A stretch of DNA of 64,000 nt from Mastigias papua (taxonomy: Eukaryota; Cnidaria; Scyphozoa; Rhizostomeae; Mastigiidae): assembly GCA_964019165.1 (NCBI GenBank), contig OZ025273.1, forward strand, positions 12,950,214 through 13,014,213. Reading direction: 5' to 3'. Shown piece by piece: positions 11,414 through 22,293 of the stretch (the first letter of the stretch is position 1; each line of letters begins with the position of its first letter). A program made the position numbers and the translations under genes. The notes below the pieces were generated by a model. It was not told the DNA's origin. It searched no databases and worked only from the letters and a program-made list of their open reading frames with translations.

Positions 11414-12747
11414 AGTGGACTACTGCTTACTTGGAAATTGCGGAAGCTTTCACTGGATGATTTGTTTATTGTTTACACTACACATAGAGATAATGAGGAC
11501 TGGTAGTATAACAATAGTCAATGAGTTTGAAGTTATCACTGATATTTATGGGACATAGCTGGACATAATGAGCTTTGACTGACAGCAGCTGCCAAAAAAA
11601 CAGAATGGTTGAAGCAGGGAAAGCTAGGTAAGTTCTTACGGGATGCCGTAAATTGGAGTCGTCAATAGAGCTGCTCGTAAAAGTGCAAGAAAGCAGCTAT
11701 GGAATAAAATATCATTTAAACATTTTATGGGTAAGCTATAGAAGATTTGGATAGGGAGCTGTCAGTTTAATGCTGGGTACATGGGTGAAATAATACCTGA
11801 GACAAATGCAAAATTGCCCTTACGTCATTTGGTAAGTTTAATAATATTTGATCCCTATTTCTAACAAATTGAAAACATTTCCTACCCCAAATGATCAGGC
11901 CCCTGCCCTTGTCATTCAAGAGAATAAAAGTGCCCTTTTTCTTCGAATAGATGGGAACTATTCATTGCATTTTGCTGAATAGATCTGTATAAAATCACCC
12001 ATAGACTTGACAGTAGTGTAAAATGTAGAAATAATTGTAGAAAATACTGCGCTACCCCAGCCTCTTGGGGATTGTTGAAGAAAGCATTTGATGAAGAACT
12101 TAGCGACCACACTACAGACACAGAATCGGACACTTTGAGGTGACCTTATTATAATACTAGTTTTATTTTTATCTTTGATTTCGTCATGTTCAGTAACGTT
12201 GGTTCTCTGTTCCTATGTGTTCCGTTTTTTGTTGCCCCGTCATCATAATTCTAAGTGTTGCATCATCATCATCTCCCACTGTCACTGTCATCATGTTGCT
12301 TTACTTGTCTGTGACGTATTGTCTAATCTTAGTGTACTGTCGTTTGTTGTGTTGTGTTACCATGCCATTGCATTGCCCCCTTAGTCCGTCATATGTTATA
12401 ATTATTTTGTTACGTCATGTGTGTTAATATAAATAAGGCATTTAATGTTCTGTGTAGTCAGTCGTTATGTGAAGTCGTCGTTAGCAGTTGTTGTTGTGGA
12501 GTTACAGTCAAAGTCGTCGGTTATGTTAAGATTTGTCGCGTTGCCATTTTGGACTTTATTGCTGTTCTGGAATTCGTTGGATAATTAGAGACATTTATCG
12601 TTAACAGGAACTTTTTGTATTTTTGTGACTCATTCCTTTTACATTTGTATCCCGTAAAATCGAGTGATTTTACAACCTTCTACCTTGCTTGACTTTCTGA
12701 TTGATTATGATATAATTATTTGAATTTAAGTTCTCATTTTTTGTCGA
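11414..12747. other. Upstream region of the paralogous first exon
   Basis: This is the presumed 5' region of the left STRA6-like copy. Only short frames without domains occur. Near 12420-12680 a TATA-like ATATAAATAAGG is followed by GTCGTCGTTAGCAG repeats and looks LTR-like, but I found no partner. No promoter is claimed. Confidence 0.35.
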
Positions 12748-13130
12748 GCGCTAGTACGGTTTTGCACCTCACAGTGATAACACTAGGCTACCCCCATAAA
12801 TTATACACCATTCAATAGCTCTTCATCTGTACATTCATATGCTACCCCATTTACCCCATAGGGTTAGGGGTAAGGGTTAGGGTTGGGATTAGCGTTAGTT
12901 ATTTCTTGTCAGCCATTATGAATATCATAGAAATACTCACGATATTCATAATGGCGGACATGAAACAACTAACACTAACCCTAACCCTTCCCTTACTTCT
13001 AACGGAAACCCTAACCCTATAGGGTAAATGGGGTAGCATATGAATGTACAGGTGAAGAGCTATCGAATGGTGCATAATTTATGGGGGTAGCCCCTTGTTA
13101 TCACTGTGAGGTGCAAAACCGTACTAGCGC
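12748..13130. mobile_element. Palindromic (foldback) element carrying TTAGGG-type repeats
   Basis: The two ~190-bp arms are inverted copies. Both outer ends read GCGCTAGTACGGTTTTGCAC then CTCACAGTGATAAC on opposite strands. They continue through GGCTACCCCCATAAATTATG/CACCATTC, AGCTCTTCA and CATTCATATGCTACCCCATT to telomere-like GGGTTAGGGGTAAGGGTTAG. The centre holds ATTATGAATATC...GATATTCATAAT. At least the outer 34 bp are an exact inverted match. The flanks resemble each other (TTTTTGTCGAG / TTTTTCTCGAC), a possible target duplication. There is no ORF. Confidence 0.8.
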
Positions 13131-13949
13131 CTTTTTCTCGACTTTATCGTTTTGTGGGAGACCTGTTGCTTTGCTCGACGCTGTGGAGTAGCTTTAGTAT
13201 TAGACTGGAGAAGGAAGGAGAGAGATCGATCTATGAATTGCAACGTGACTGAAGAGCGAAATAGAGAAGGGACTCGGTATTTGGGACATGTTCATTTTCT
13301 TACACCTATACACTGGTTTTTCATAATTTTACCTAACGTTCGTTGTTCTATTGCTTAATAGTATACTATATTTGTGAGTATATTCTGCCGTAAAGTTGGG
13401 ACTTGGGATTCTGTGCTTGTGATTGACCGAGAGCTCATAGTAAACGCGATTACGTATTGTGGGAGTCAGTCAATTCACCACAGTTTAGTTATACAGTCCT
13501 CTGAATTCATTCTGAAAATATTTCTTTGAATATATATCTGGAACCAAATAGTGGTAAATCTAACCTATCACTGTCTTTGGGAGGGGATGGTGTTGTCTGT
13601 TATCGTCTTCTGTCAGAGGCCCCGGGCAACGAATCCCAGATAGGTTTATCTAAAATAAATAAGCGATTGATGGAAGTGGTGAATATGATGGTTTGAAGAT
13701 TCGTTTCTGTGTTATGATGATGATAATGATTGTGGGCCAAACTGTACTGTTGATGTTGAACTAAGACGATGTGATCTTCTGTGATGGCCGCGAGCTGTCT
13801 TTAAGTCGTTGTAAAATCAGATTCATTTCCAGAGAGTAGTCACCTTTGGTATAACCGTACTTTCATATTTTAATGCTGCTATTTTAGTTGATCGATTTTT
13901 GATAGAATATTTGGGTAGATCTTATATATAACTAACACCTTCTTAGCTA

Positions 13950-14060
13950 GGCCGAAGACAGAGTGCCTTGCGAAAGCACTCTTGTCTGCCTACTTTCGTA
14001 TTTTGCATTTAGCGTTGTTTCTCGCACTTAGACTCTCAGTGCGTGGGAAAGACTGAGAAG
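13950..14060 (+). other. Two adjacent hairpins, possible structured RNA
   Basis: Hairpin 1 (13956-13987) pairs AGACAGAGTGC with GCACTCTTGTCT across a 9-base loop, with one bulge. Hairpin 2 (about 14019-14053) pairs TTTCTCGCACT with AGTGCGTGGGAAA across TAGACTCTC. Two stems with loops of similar size so close together may be a structured transcript or part of an LTR leader. No known RNA family is recognised. Confidence 0.3.
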
Positions 14061-14499
14061 TGACATTTAGCGTTTATTGTATTAGTTGTTTCGTCGAGGC
14101 TCCTTCGGGTACAGCAAGTATTATTGCTAATTTTAAAGTTCAGTTAGTTTTCGAGATTAGGTTAGGATGCGTATATTAATAAATGGTATTTCATAGCATT
14201 GAGTTTAAGATTACGTATTGTTGCCACTACACCATGTATAAATATAACTGTCGACAGCGGTAGCGAAATCTTGAAAATTCTTCTGCTTCAAAGTCAGGTT
14301 GTAGCCAAGGGGGACCAGAGAGATGGCCATTCTAGAGTTTTTGAACTGTGACTCAGTGCCCCTATATAAGTGGTGGATTCTAACTGTTTGCATCATCTTC
14401 GCATTCGTTAGATTAGCCGCACTTGCAAGCAAATTTTGACTTTTCATCGCCGCACGTAGACAACACTCACACCATAGATGGCATCATGCAATATATTTC

Positions 14500-16300
14500 A
14501 TATTTCATATTTCAATTTTTTATACACTAAGACCCTTCAGCAATGCTAAGAATTTAAATTTACAAACAAAGTTATCTACACTAATTAGAGATATAGCAAA
14601 ACAACAAGTAAAAACTCCTATTCAGAATAGAGCTGTTCTTCCAGGGGTCGTGTTTTAATTTTTCAAGTCTTGCTCTTCATATAAACTTTGAGTTACCTTT
14701 TAAAGGTATTTATTGTTGGCAACTCCCGTATATCAAAAGGCGTATTATTCCAGTCCTTAAGAGCTGAGTAATGAAAGCTTTTTTTGTAGTGCTCAGTCCT
14801 ATGCTTAGGGATGTGGAGATCTTGGCTATTTCTCGTATTGTAAGATGAGATATTAACCCTTGGTTTGTATTTACCAAGGAGGCTGTCTGGGCAGAGTTTG
14901 TGCACGATTTTATAGGTCATAACATTCCTGTCAAAACAATTTATGTTTTTTACATTCAATCCCAGGACATGACCAAGTATCTTTAATTTTGGCACTCTTG
15001 ATTAATCATAATAATTTAATTAATAATTATTTCGAGGGCCCGAGTTTGGAGTCTCTCAAGGGCAGCCAGTTTTGTCTCCAACAAACTACCCCAAACAACA
15101 TTACCATAGCACAACTGACTTTCTACTAATGCATAATAGACCATACATAGTTGTGATTGAGGCAGTATATTTTTCAATCTTTTTATTGCCCACATTCCAG
15201 AGCTAATTTTGTCCTTTGTGAGGTTGAATTGGTAATCCCATGATAGGTGTTCATCAACAATCAATCCAAGGGATTTTGTTTTTGTTACTCTTTTTATTCT
15301 ATGATTATTAAGCATCAGACTCTCGGGGAGGTCAGGGTGTTTGGTTTTACGTGGATGCCCTATGACCATAAATTCAGTTCAGTCTTTTGGGGGTTAGGGC
15401 TGAGTTTATCAATTCTCATCCACTCAGAAAGATTTATCATCTCCTGACTAGCATCATCTATCAATTTCATTACGTCATTCGATGCAACTGTGACATTTGT
15501 GTCATCTGCATAGATGCTAGCTCTTGAGTTTCGGAGGCTATTTTCAAAGTCATTTAGGTAAATTATAAAGAGAAGGGGGCCCAGGCAAGAGCCCTGAGGT
15601 ATACCACATATAACTTTCCTTGGCTTGGATTTGACCCCATTCAAGCTGCAATACTGGGTTCTGTTTGTTAGATAAGATTCGAACCAAGCACTAGTACCGT
15701 CTGCAATCCCGTAGGAGTTAAGCTTCTTTACAAGTATGTTATGATCCACTGAGTCGAAGGTTTACTTATATCTAGAAATATGGTTAGGTTCATTTTGTTA
15801 TTATCCATATTCTCATGCCAGTGATCCGTACTGCTTATTAGGGATGTTGCTGTGGAGTAAAATTTGCGGAAAGCAGCCTGACTGCTCGTTAGGATATTGT
15901 TGGCCTTCAGATACTCCGTTAATTGGTCATGTGCCAGTCGTTCTAATATCCTTGCAAATACTGACATTACTGAAATTGGCCTATAATTATTTAGGTCCGA
16001 CTTAGATCCTGACTTATGAATCGGGGTAACACTTGCTGTTCTCTATACATCGGGAAAAACCCCATTCGCTATTGACGAGTTGATAATGCTCATGATTGGG
16101 TAGGCTATAAATTTCGCTGCATCTTTTACCAGATCAATAGTTACTTTATCCGGTCCTGATGCTTTTCCATTTTTTAGCCGACCAATGGCATCTAAAACAT
16201 ACTTAATATCAATTGTTTTCAAAGTCAGTTTGCTATTAACAGCGACGACATGCTTCAAGCAATCATCATCTGGCTTTGTGGTTATTGTTTTAGCCAAGTT
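14500..16300 (-). pseudogene. Jockey/CR1-type LINE, 5'-truncated reverse transcriptase
   Basis: On the minus strand the fragments, in order, give RT domain 1 (IGRLKNGKASGPDKVTIDLV, 16043-16260), the FARILERLAHDQL...SQAAFR block (15728-15967), and domains 3-5 with CGIPQGSCLGPLLFIIYLND and the catalytic SIYADDTNVT (15360-15749). Next come LGLIVDEHLSWDYQ and YYALVESQLCYGNVVWG (15016-15369), and the C-terminal SYNTRNSQDLHIPKHRTEHY...LKDWNNTPFDIREL (14693-14995). The order is that of jockey/CR1-type LINEs, whose upstream endonuclease is missing. The pieces lie in at least three frames, so the element is dead. The 3' end has an ATATGAAAT-like tail near 14490-14520. The 5' truncation abuts a ~187-bp tandem array. 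Confidence 0.85.
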
Positions 16301-16302
16301 TA

Positions 16303-17800
16303 GCCGAAAAGGGGCCGTTTTCAAGGATATTAATTTTGCATAAAATGGACATAGATAGTTCCCACACAAATACGTCGGTGTCCTACACAGGCATTCTTTA
16401 AAAGGTAGCACAGACATTTCACTTCTTTTAATTTATACTCAAAAATTACTTGTCCGTAGGACGTAGTGTCGCATCTCGGACGAGGTGCACTTCCGCAAAG
16501 GGGCTATGTTCAAAGCTATTATTTTCGTATAAAATTACAACACAAAGTTCCCAAAGAAATACATCGGTGTTGTACACAGGCATCCTCTAACTGGCACGAA
16601 AGAAATGTTACTTCCTTTCATTCCTGCTTAAAAATTACTTGTCCAAAGGACGCAGTTTCGTATCGTAGATAAAGTGCATGTGCGCAAAGGGCCTATTTTC
16701 ACGGCTGCTGTTTTCATATAAACTGATCACATAAAGCCCTAGAAAAAATACATCGGGATCCTATGCAGGTAGTCTCTAAAGATAAACAAAAGCATTTTAC
16801 TTGCATCGTCTTCTACTCAAAAATTACTTGTCCAAAGGACGGATTTTCGTATCGCAGTTGAGGTGCATATCGGCAAAGGGGCTATGTTCAAGACTGCTGT
16901 TTTCATAGAAGGCAATTACAGACAGCTCTAGAAAAATACGTCGGCATTCCATGCAAGTAGTCTCTATATAACAAAACAAATATTTCAATTACATTCACTT
17001 CTACTCAAAAATTACTTGTCCAAAGGACGCAGTGTCGTACTGCAGTTGAGGGTCCATTACCAAAAAGGGGCTATGTTCAAGGCTACTGTTTTCATAGAAA
17101 GCAATGACAGACAGCTCTAGATCAAATACGTCGGCGTTCTATGCAGGTATTCTCTAAAGAACATCAAACAAATTTGAATTCCCTTTACTTCTACTCAAAA
17201 ATTACTTGTCCAAAGAACGGATTTTCGTATCGCAGTTGTGGTGCATTACCACAAAGGGGCTACTTTCAAGGCTGCCGTTTTCATAGAAAGCAATGACTGA
17301 TAGCCCTAGAAAAAATACTTCGGCATCCTGTGTTATCATTCTTAAAACAACATCAAAAACATTTGAATTCTATTCATTTCTACTTAAAAATTACTTGTCC
17401 AAAGGACGCAGTTTCGTAGCTCAGACGAGGTGCATGTCCACTAAGGGGCTATGTTCAAGGCTACTGTTTTCATAGAAAGCAATGACAGAAAGCTCTAGAA
17501 AAAATACGTCGGCGTCCTGTGCCGGTATTCTCTAAAAGCTTCAAAAACATTTGAGTTCTCTTCACCTTTACTCAAAAACTCCTTGTCCAAAGGACACACT
17601 TTTGTACCTTTCACTTAGTACACGTCCGCAAAGGGACTATGTTCGTGGGTGTTATTTTAGCATTAAATGATAACAGAAAGTTCTCAAAAAAATACGTCGC
17701 TGTCCTGTGCAGGTATTCTCTCATAATATCTAAAAATAAATTAATTATCAGTAATTCTACTCAAAAATTACTTGTCCATACAGCGCAGGTTTTGATCTCT
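16303..17800. repeat. Tandem array, about eight copies of a ~187-bp unit
   Basis: The anchor CTCAAAAATTACTTGTCCAA recurs near 16438, 16625, 16812, 17006, 17192, 17381, 17569 and 17759, giving a period of 186-193 bp. Each unit also has AAAGGGGCTATGTTCAAGG, CTGTTTTCATAGAAAGCAAT, AAAAATACGTCGGCGTCCT and GCAGGTATTCTCTAAA. Short frames inside are translations of the repeat. The array adjoins the truncated LINE on one side and a transposon end (17810-18060) on the other. Confidence 0.9.
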
Positions 17801-17809
17801 GGCTCTTCA

Positions 17810-18060
17810 CATCATCACGCGTCGCTGAAAGTAGGCCGATTCACAATTGCTTGTGTTGAAAGAATATCCTTCCAAGCCGTCGGAAAACAAGATATTCTGT
17901 AAGAGGGAATGTTCCTCTATTCAATGCAGCCATTACTATCGATCTGCAGTGGAGCAGAGCGATAAACAAGCTGAAATAAAACTAGTGGAATTTAGGCCTT
18001 ACCGGAAACTTACCGTAAACTGAGCGGAAATTTACCGTAAACTGGAGGTCGATCGGTAGA
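17810..18060 (+). repeat. Solitary end of the long-TIR transposon family
   Basis: Runs ATCACGCGTCGCTGAAAGTA, CCAAGCCGTCGGAAAACAAG, GCGATAAACAAGCTGAAATA, CTTACCGGAAACTTACCGTA, AACTGAGCGGAAATTTACC, ending GAGGTCGATCGG. It matches the right end of the element at 8932-11085. No inverted partner was found upstream. The partner may have been lost, or the tandem array may be the interior of an element whose left end is missing. Confidence 0.6.
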
Positions 18061-18253
18061 GAGCGGTCTGGATGTGACCCATTCTTTGAAGCAAAAATAA
18101 ATAAGTCATGTGCATGTATCGAAATTTACACGACCCCTGTATAACAGCCCCACTGGTAACCCACCCCAGCGGATTTTGAGAGGTGAAACATGATTGTGAC
18201 TTTAGCTCCCCACATAGTAAACTTGTCCTCACTTACAATTATACACTCAACAG

Positions 18254-18295
18254 CAGTGGTTTTCAACCTTTATTAAGCCACCGCCCCCTTCAGGT
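18254..18295 (+). repeat. hAT-like transposon tip (single TIR)
   Basis: CAGTGGTTTTCAACCTTTAT followed by TAAGCCACCGCCCCC resembles the CAGTGGTTCTCAACC tips of many hAT elements (established knowledge). Its inverse, AAAGGTTGAAAACCACTG, is absent from the 20.6-21.4 kb stretch after the transposase pseudogene. The tip may therefore belong to a truncated element or to an unrelated one. Confidence 0.35.
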
Positions 18296-18429
18296 TTCCC
18301 CACTCATCGTCTGAAGTCTTCAAACTAATGTTTACATAGTACCATCAAACGTTGAAGTTTAGTATTTGACCTTGCAGCTATGTTCTATATGAGATTTGTA
18401 AAGCAGAAAAGACAAATTCAACAGCAAGA

Positions 18430-20655
18430 ACAAAACAAATGTTAACTGGAAGGACCTGGCCGCTGGGAGACCAAGGTCATTACTTCGTTCAATAATGAAA
18501 GAATTATTTGTACAATATGAGCTTCATAATATTCTGATAAATACAAGAATAACTGATGCTGTTGTCATAAAAATAAGAAGATCATGTGCAAAAATTTCTG
18601 AAGCATTAAAACATAGTGGGAGTTATCCAAATAAATTGTTCAGTAGTTGGAAAAGTGGAAAGTTCTCAATTTGAGCCTGATGAGCTGAATTCAATAGCTT
18701 TAAGGAGAGAAAACTTACAGTTATCACAGTGGAAAAGACAGCTGGAATTTGACCAAACTGAAACAAAATCAAAAGTTGCTAGATTGATGATTGGCTGTGA
18801 CAAATTTAAGGAAAAGCTAAAAAGGGAAGAACAATCACATATGAAAACCAAGATTAAACTACAGAGAGCAGGAGTGAAATTGGTGAAACACATGAATGTC
18901 AAAATCCAAGAAGTAGAGGAGCAGGGATTAAAGGTACTGCTAACTATAGCAGAATGCAGCAATACAGGCTTAAAAACCAAATTGCAAATGACTGTCAGAT
19001 AGCCCTGTCATTCCTAGGTGTTCATGCTATTACTGCACAAAAAGTTGAAATCTTCAATGTGGAAACTGAAAAGTATGAATTGATCAATTTACAAGAAAAC
19101 AGAATCTATCCCATATCTACACTGGCTGAGGACAAAAGAACAGATGTGGATATTAACAATGTCAATTTGCTGATGCTAATTAAGGACAAGTTCAATATTT
19201 CCAATAGTGCATATCATGAAATTGCATCCGCATGCAAACAACTCCCAAGGGGATGCAAGTTGATCAAACAAATGACTGAACTGAACAAGCAATGGAACAT
19301 ATTTCCTACTGTAAGTGGAAATGGGGTTCAGCAAAAGACTACTGATAGACTTGCATTGAGAATCAAAGCACTTAGGAAAAAGATGCCTGAAAATCCTTGC
19401 CATAACTCAAGGAAAATAAGAGTAAAATTGACAGGGGATGGGACCAATATTGGGAAAAGAATGCATGTAGTCATAATAGCATTCACTGTGATTGATGAAG
19501 AATTAGCAGCTATGTTGTCAGAAGGCAATCATACAATTGCAATTTTAAGAATAACAGAAAATTATGAGGACTTAAGACTAGAACTGCAAGACATTGTGAA
19601 TGAGATCAATACATTAAAAAGTATCACAGTTGATGGTGTAAGCTATGAGATAGAACGGTTTCTAGGAGGTGACTGGAAATTCCTAGCACTTGTAAGTGGC
19701 ATAGGAGGGGCAATTGGCACCTACCCCTGCATATGGTGCAAGTGCCCCAAGGACAAAAGACTTGACATAAGCATTAAGTGGACATTTTTCTGACAGTAGC
19801 TATGGTGCAAGCACAATCAAGGAAATCAATGAATTGTCCCATAGAAAAGGGACACTTGAGTCCAGATTTGGATGCAAACACAGGCCTATTTTTCAATCAA
19901 TTCTTGTTGATCATATAATTATTGACACACTTCACCTCGTCTTACGCATCACAGACAATTTGCAAACCTTACTTATATTACATCTTCGTGTAGCAGATGC
20001 AATTAAGAAGAAGAAAGTTTTTAGCAATGGTTTTGATCCAAAAAAGTACAAGCACATGGCTTTTTATGAACAATTTTTGAATGAGACTTGCAAAATAGAT
20101 TTTAAATAGTTCACCTCAAAAGATACCAATGATCTGAAATGGAGGGATCTTACTGGACCTGAAAAACTTAGACTATTTACTCACATCAACATTCCACTAC
20201 TTCTTCCTCGAGAAGCTGACAGATACAAGATACAGTAAATTTGGGTTGATTTTTTCACTATATACAAGAGACTTACAAACTTTCAAGCCAGTATTGGTGT
20301 TTGAAATGATATCAAGAAATGGATGAGTTTGTTCCTCTCAGTTTATCCTACAAAACATATCACACCATATATGCATGCACTCCTGCACCATGTCCCCGAG
20401 TTTCTAGAGGTATATGGCAACATTAACTTGTTCAATCAACAAGGCCTGGAAGAGCTGAGCCATGATTCAACAAAGTCCTTTTTCAGTGCAACTAATCATT
20501 GATCTATTGAAGCTTTAAGACAACTTATCCAGAAGAAAAATCGCCTAGAGTATCTAAATGATCTTTAATGCATGCGAGTAAAATCTGAACAACATTGCAC
20601 AAACTGTGTTGAACAAGGCCACAATATCAAGACCTGCCTTTTAAAGAGTGTGTAA
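18430..20655 (+). pseudogene. DDE transposase pseudogene, RAG1/Transib-like layout with C-terminal zinc knuckle
   Basis: A charged coiled-coil region (18495-18950) precedes the core. The first candidate catalytic Asp is in LTGDGTNIGKRMHVV (codon 19437). FLGGDWKFLALVSGIGGA follows, then a C-x2-C pair (codons 19728 and 19737). The second Asp is in IIIDTLHLVLRITDNL (codon 19924), then TGPEKLRLFTHINIPLLLP. HHVPEFLEVYGNINLF leads to QQGLEELSHDSTKSFF with the likely Glu (codon 20449 or 20452). The end is a C-x2-C-x4-H-x4-C knuckle (codons 20596, 20605, 20620, 20635). RAG1 has the same order of D, Cys insertion, D, 'HVPEIIE.G' helix and E. Frameshifts lie near 18660, 18930 and 19770, and stops at 20107, 20236, 20302, 20500 and 20566. 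It is dead. The family is abundant in cnidarians as I recall it, and I cannot assign a superfamily with certainty. Confidence 0.7.
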
Positions 20656-20828
20656 TTTGTCCCTCTTGGAAGCCCAAAAATGACTTTGTGCCCCCTTAAG
20701 AAATAGAGCACTCGAACTATCTTTACATGACTTGGCATTATTTGTCAGACGTCAGCCTAAAGCATGTAATTCAGTGCAGCTTGGACTCCGTCGTAAGTCA
20801 CCGTGACTACGACGTACCTGATAGTAAG
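20656..20828. other. Short spacer between transposase and 178-bp array
   Basis: No second TIR or ORF was recognised. The bases GTGCCCCCTTAAGAAATAGA just after the transposase stop could be part of the lost 3' end of the element. Confidence 0.3.
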
Positions 20829-21275
20829 GGCATTTCGTTTGAGGAACCCCCTGGGCTAAAAATTAGCAAAAAAATATTCAAAATGTAGCTTAATATGCCT
20901 AGTCGGATGTTATTTCATTGAAATTCTGTTTTATTTGTAGTAAGCGATCGAAATTTCACATTGTTGAAGAGTCATCGGCAGTTTCATTGACTTAATTGAC
21001 CGTAACGGCACTTCGTTTGAGGAACCCCCTAGGCTAAAAATTATGACAAAATATTCAAAATGTAGCTTACCATGCCTAGTCGGATGTTATTTCATTGAAA
21101 TTCTGATTTATTTGCAATAAGTGATCGAAATTCACATTAATTCGAACTCATCGGTATGAGAATATGACGTAATTGACCGTAACGGCACTTCGTTTGAAGA
21201 ACCCCCTGGACCAAAAATTATGAAAAAATATTCAAAGTGTAGCTTAACATGCCTAGTCGGATGTTATTTGAGTTA
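20829..21275. repeat. Tandem repeat, 2.5 copies of a 178-bp unit
   Basis: GGCACTTCGTTTGAGGAACC starts copies at 20829, 21007 and 21184, giving periods of 178 and 177 bp. Shared blocks are AAAATATTCAAAATGTAGCT, TGCCTAGTCGGATGTTATTT, AAGCGATCGAAATT and AATTGACCGTAAC. The copies are very similar to each other. The third stops after TCGGATGTTATTTGAG. No coding content was seen. Confidence 0.9.
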
Positions 21276-21393
21276 GATGCTTCGATATTCTATCTACGAC
21301 ATGTTTTGGACCGTTACAAGATGACTACCATCGAATCTGAATGTTGTTCGCGAATCTGAATGTGAATCTTGTCCATTTATTTACTTACATTCT

Positions 21394-22293
21394 TTATTTA
21401 CAGAGTGGTGATCGTTCGACATCTTTTCCGTGCTTAAAAAATCTCAATTGAGAGTCACCCACGATAGTAAGCTTGATCTTTTTATTATCAGGGGTCATCT
21501 CGTCTTGTCTCCTGTCCTCAGTAGGATTTGGGCTTTCTTTGGCTTTGTTCTTGTTCTTACTCGCTTTTCTGCGTTGATGATTTTCAGGTACTGCAGTGCA
21601 GGCTTTTTCAAAAGATTCTTCCTTTACTTTCTTTAATTCAATATCTGGATTCTCCACGTTCCTCGTGTCTTTGCTTTTATGTGTGTGTGTGTTTCGCAGT
21701 GGTAACGGCTTCTCTCCCTTGGGCATCTCATGTCTGGCGTGTGTTCTATCCCTCTTTTCGCTTACATCAAGCAGTTTTTCAATAATACTTTGTTTCTGCT
21801 CAAGTTGCCGTTCGAGTGAATTTATACGTTCTTCTAGACTTCTTATATAAAACTGTACATAGTTTCCAGTCCCTCCCCCATTCTCCTCGGATACAGATTT
21901 TTCCTTGTTGTTTATCCGTTCTTTTAATGACAAAATCTCGGTAAACATGTGCCTTTTGAATTCCAAGTAATCGGAACCCAGGGAGCAGTTACTTGTTTGG
22001 CCCATATCCTGTTCATTGGGAGCAGTATCGATCCGGTTTGGGCTTCCAATCAACAGTCCATGTCCCTTGTCTAGGATACGAAGAGAGACCTGTTCCTTTT
22101 CTTTTCCAAACTGAGATATAAGTCCTTCCGTAGTAGCGAGCTCAATTGCTTGAAGCACCTTGGGCCTATCCCAGCTTAGTTCTTTACTGCATTGGCTCAC
22201 AACATTTTCAAGATTTTGACCCTTCTTTTGGCTTTTTATCTGCTTTAGTATATGTAGAATTACCTTCGCCTCGGAATCTTGTCCTTGATGCAT
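21394..22293 (-). CDS. ORF1-like protein of a retroelement (coiled coil, start of a GDSx motif)
   Basis: This uninterrupted 299-codon frame is the longest in the window. Residues 1-75 (start MHQGQDSEAKVILHILKQIK) look like a small winged-helix fold, with repeated IxQxxK/LxxAIELATTEGLI pattern. Residues about 150-185 form a coiled coil (SLEERINSLERQLEQKQ). A Lys/Glu-rich linker follows. Near the end KLTIVGDSQLRFF is the GDS block I with which SGNH/GDSL hydrolase-like domains of several LINE ORF1 proteins begin. The frame then stops, so the hydrolase is missing. It abuts the 178-bp array, which suggests truncation there. It could instead be a domesticated or cell-encoded protein. No partner RT is found within 1 kb on this strand. 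Confidence 0.5.
   Translation of the reverse strand: MHQGQDSEAKVILHILKQIKSQKKGQNLENVVSQCSKELSWDRPKVLQAIELATTEGLISQFGKEKEQVSLRILDKGHGLLIGSPNRIDTAPNEQDMGQTSNCSLGSDYLEFKRHMFTEILSLKERINNKEKSVSEENGGGTGNYVQFYIRSLEERINSLERQLEQKQSIIEKLLDVSEKRDRTHARHEMPKGEKPLPLRNTHTHKSKDTRNVENPDIELKKVKEESFEKACTAVPENHQRRKASKNKNKAKESPNPTEDRRQDEMTPDNKKIKLTIVGDSQLRFFKHGKDVERSPLCK

Noticed and set aside
12175..12427. Hydrophobic Cys/His/Val-rich plus-strand frames
   Set aside because: They come from pyrimidine-rich low-complexity sequence, with no domain or splice frame.
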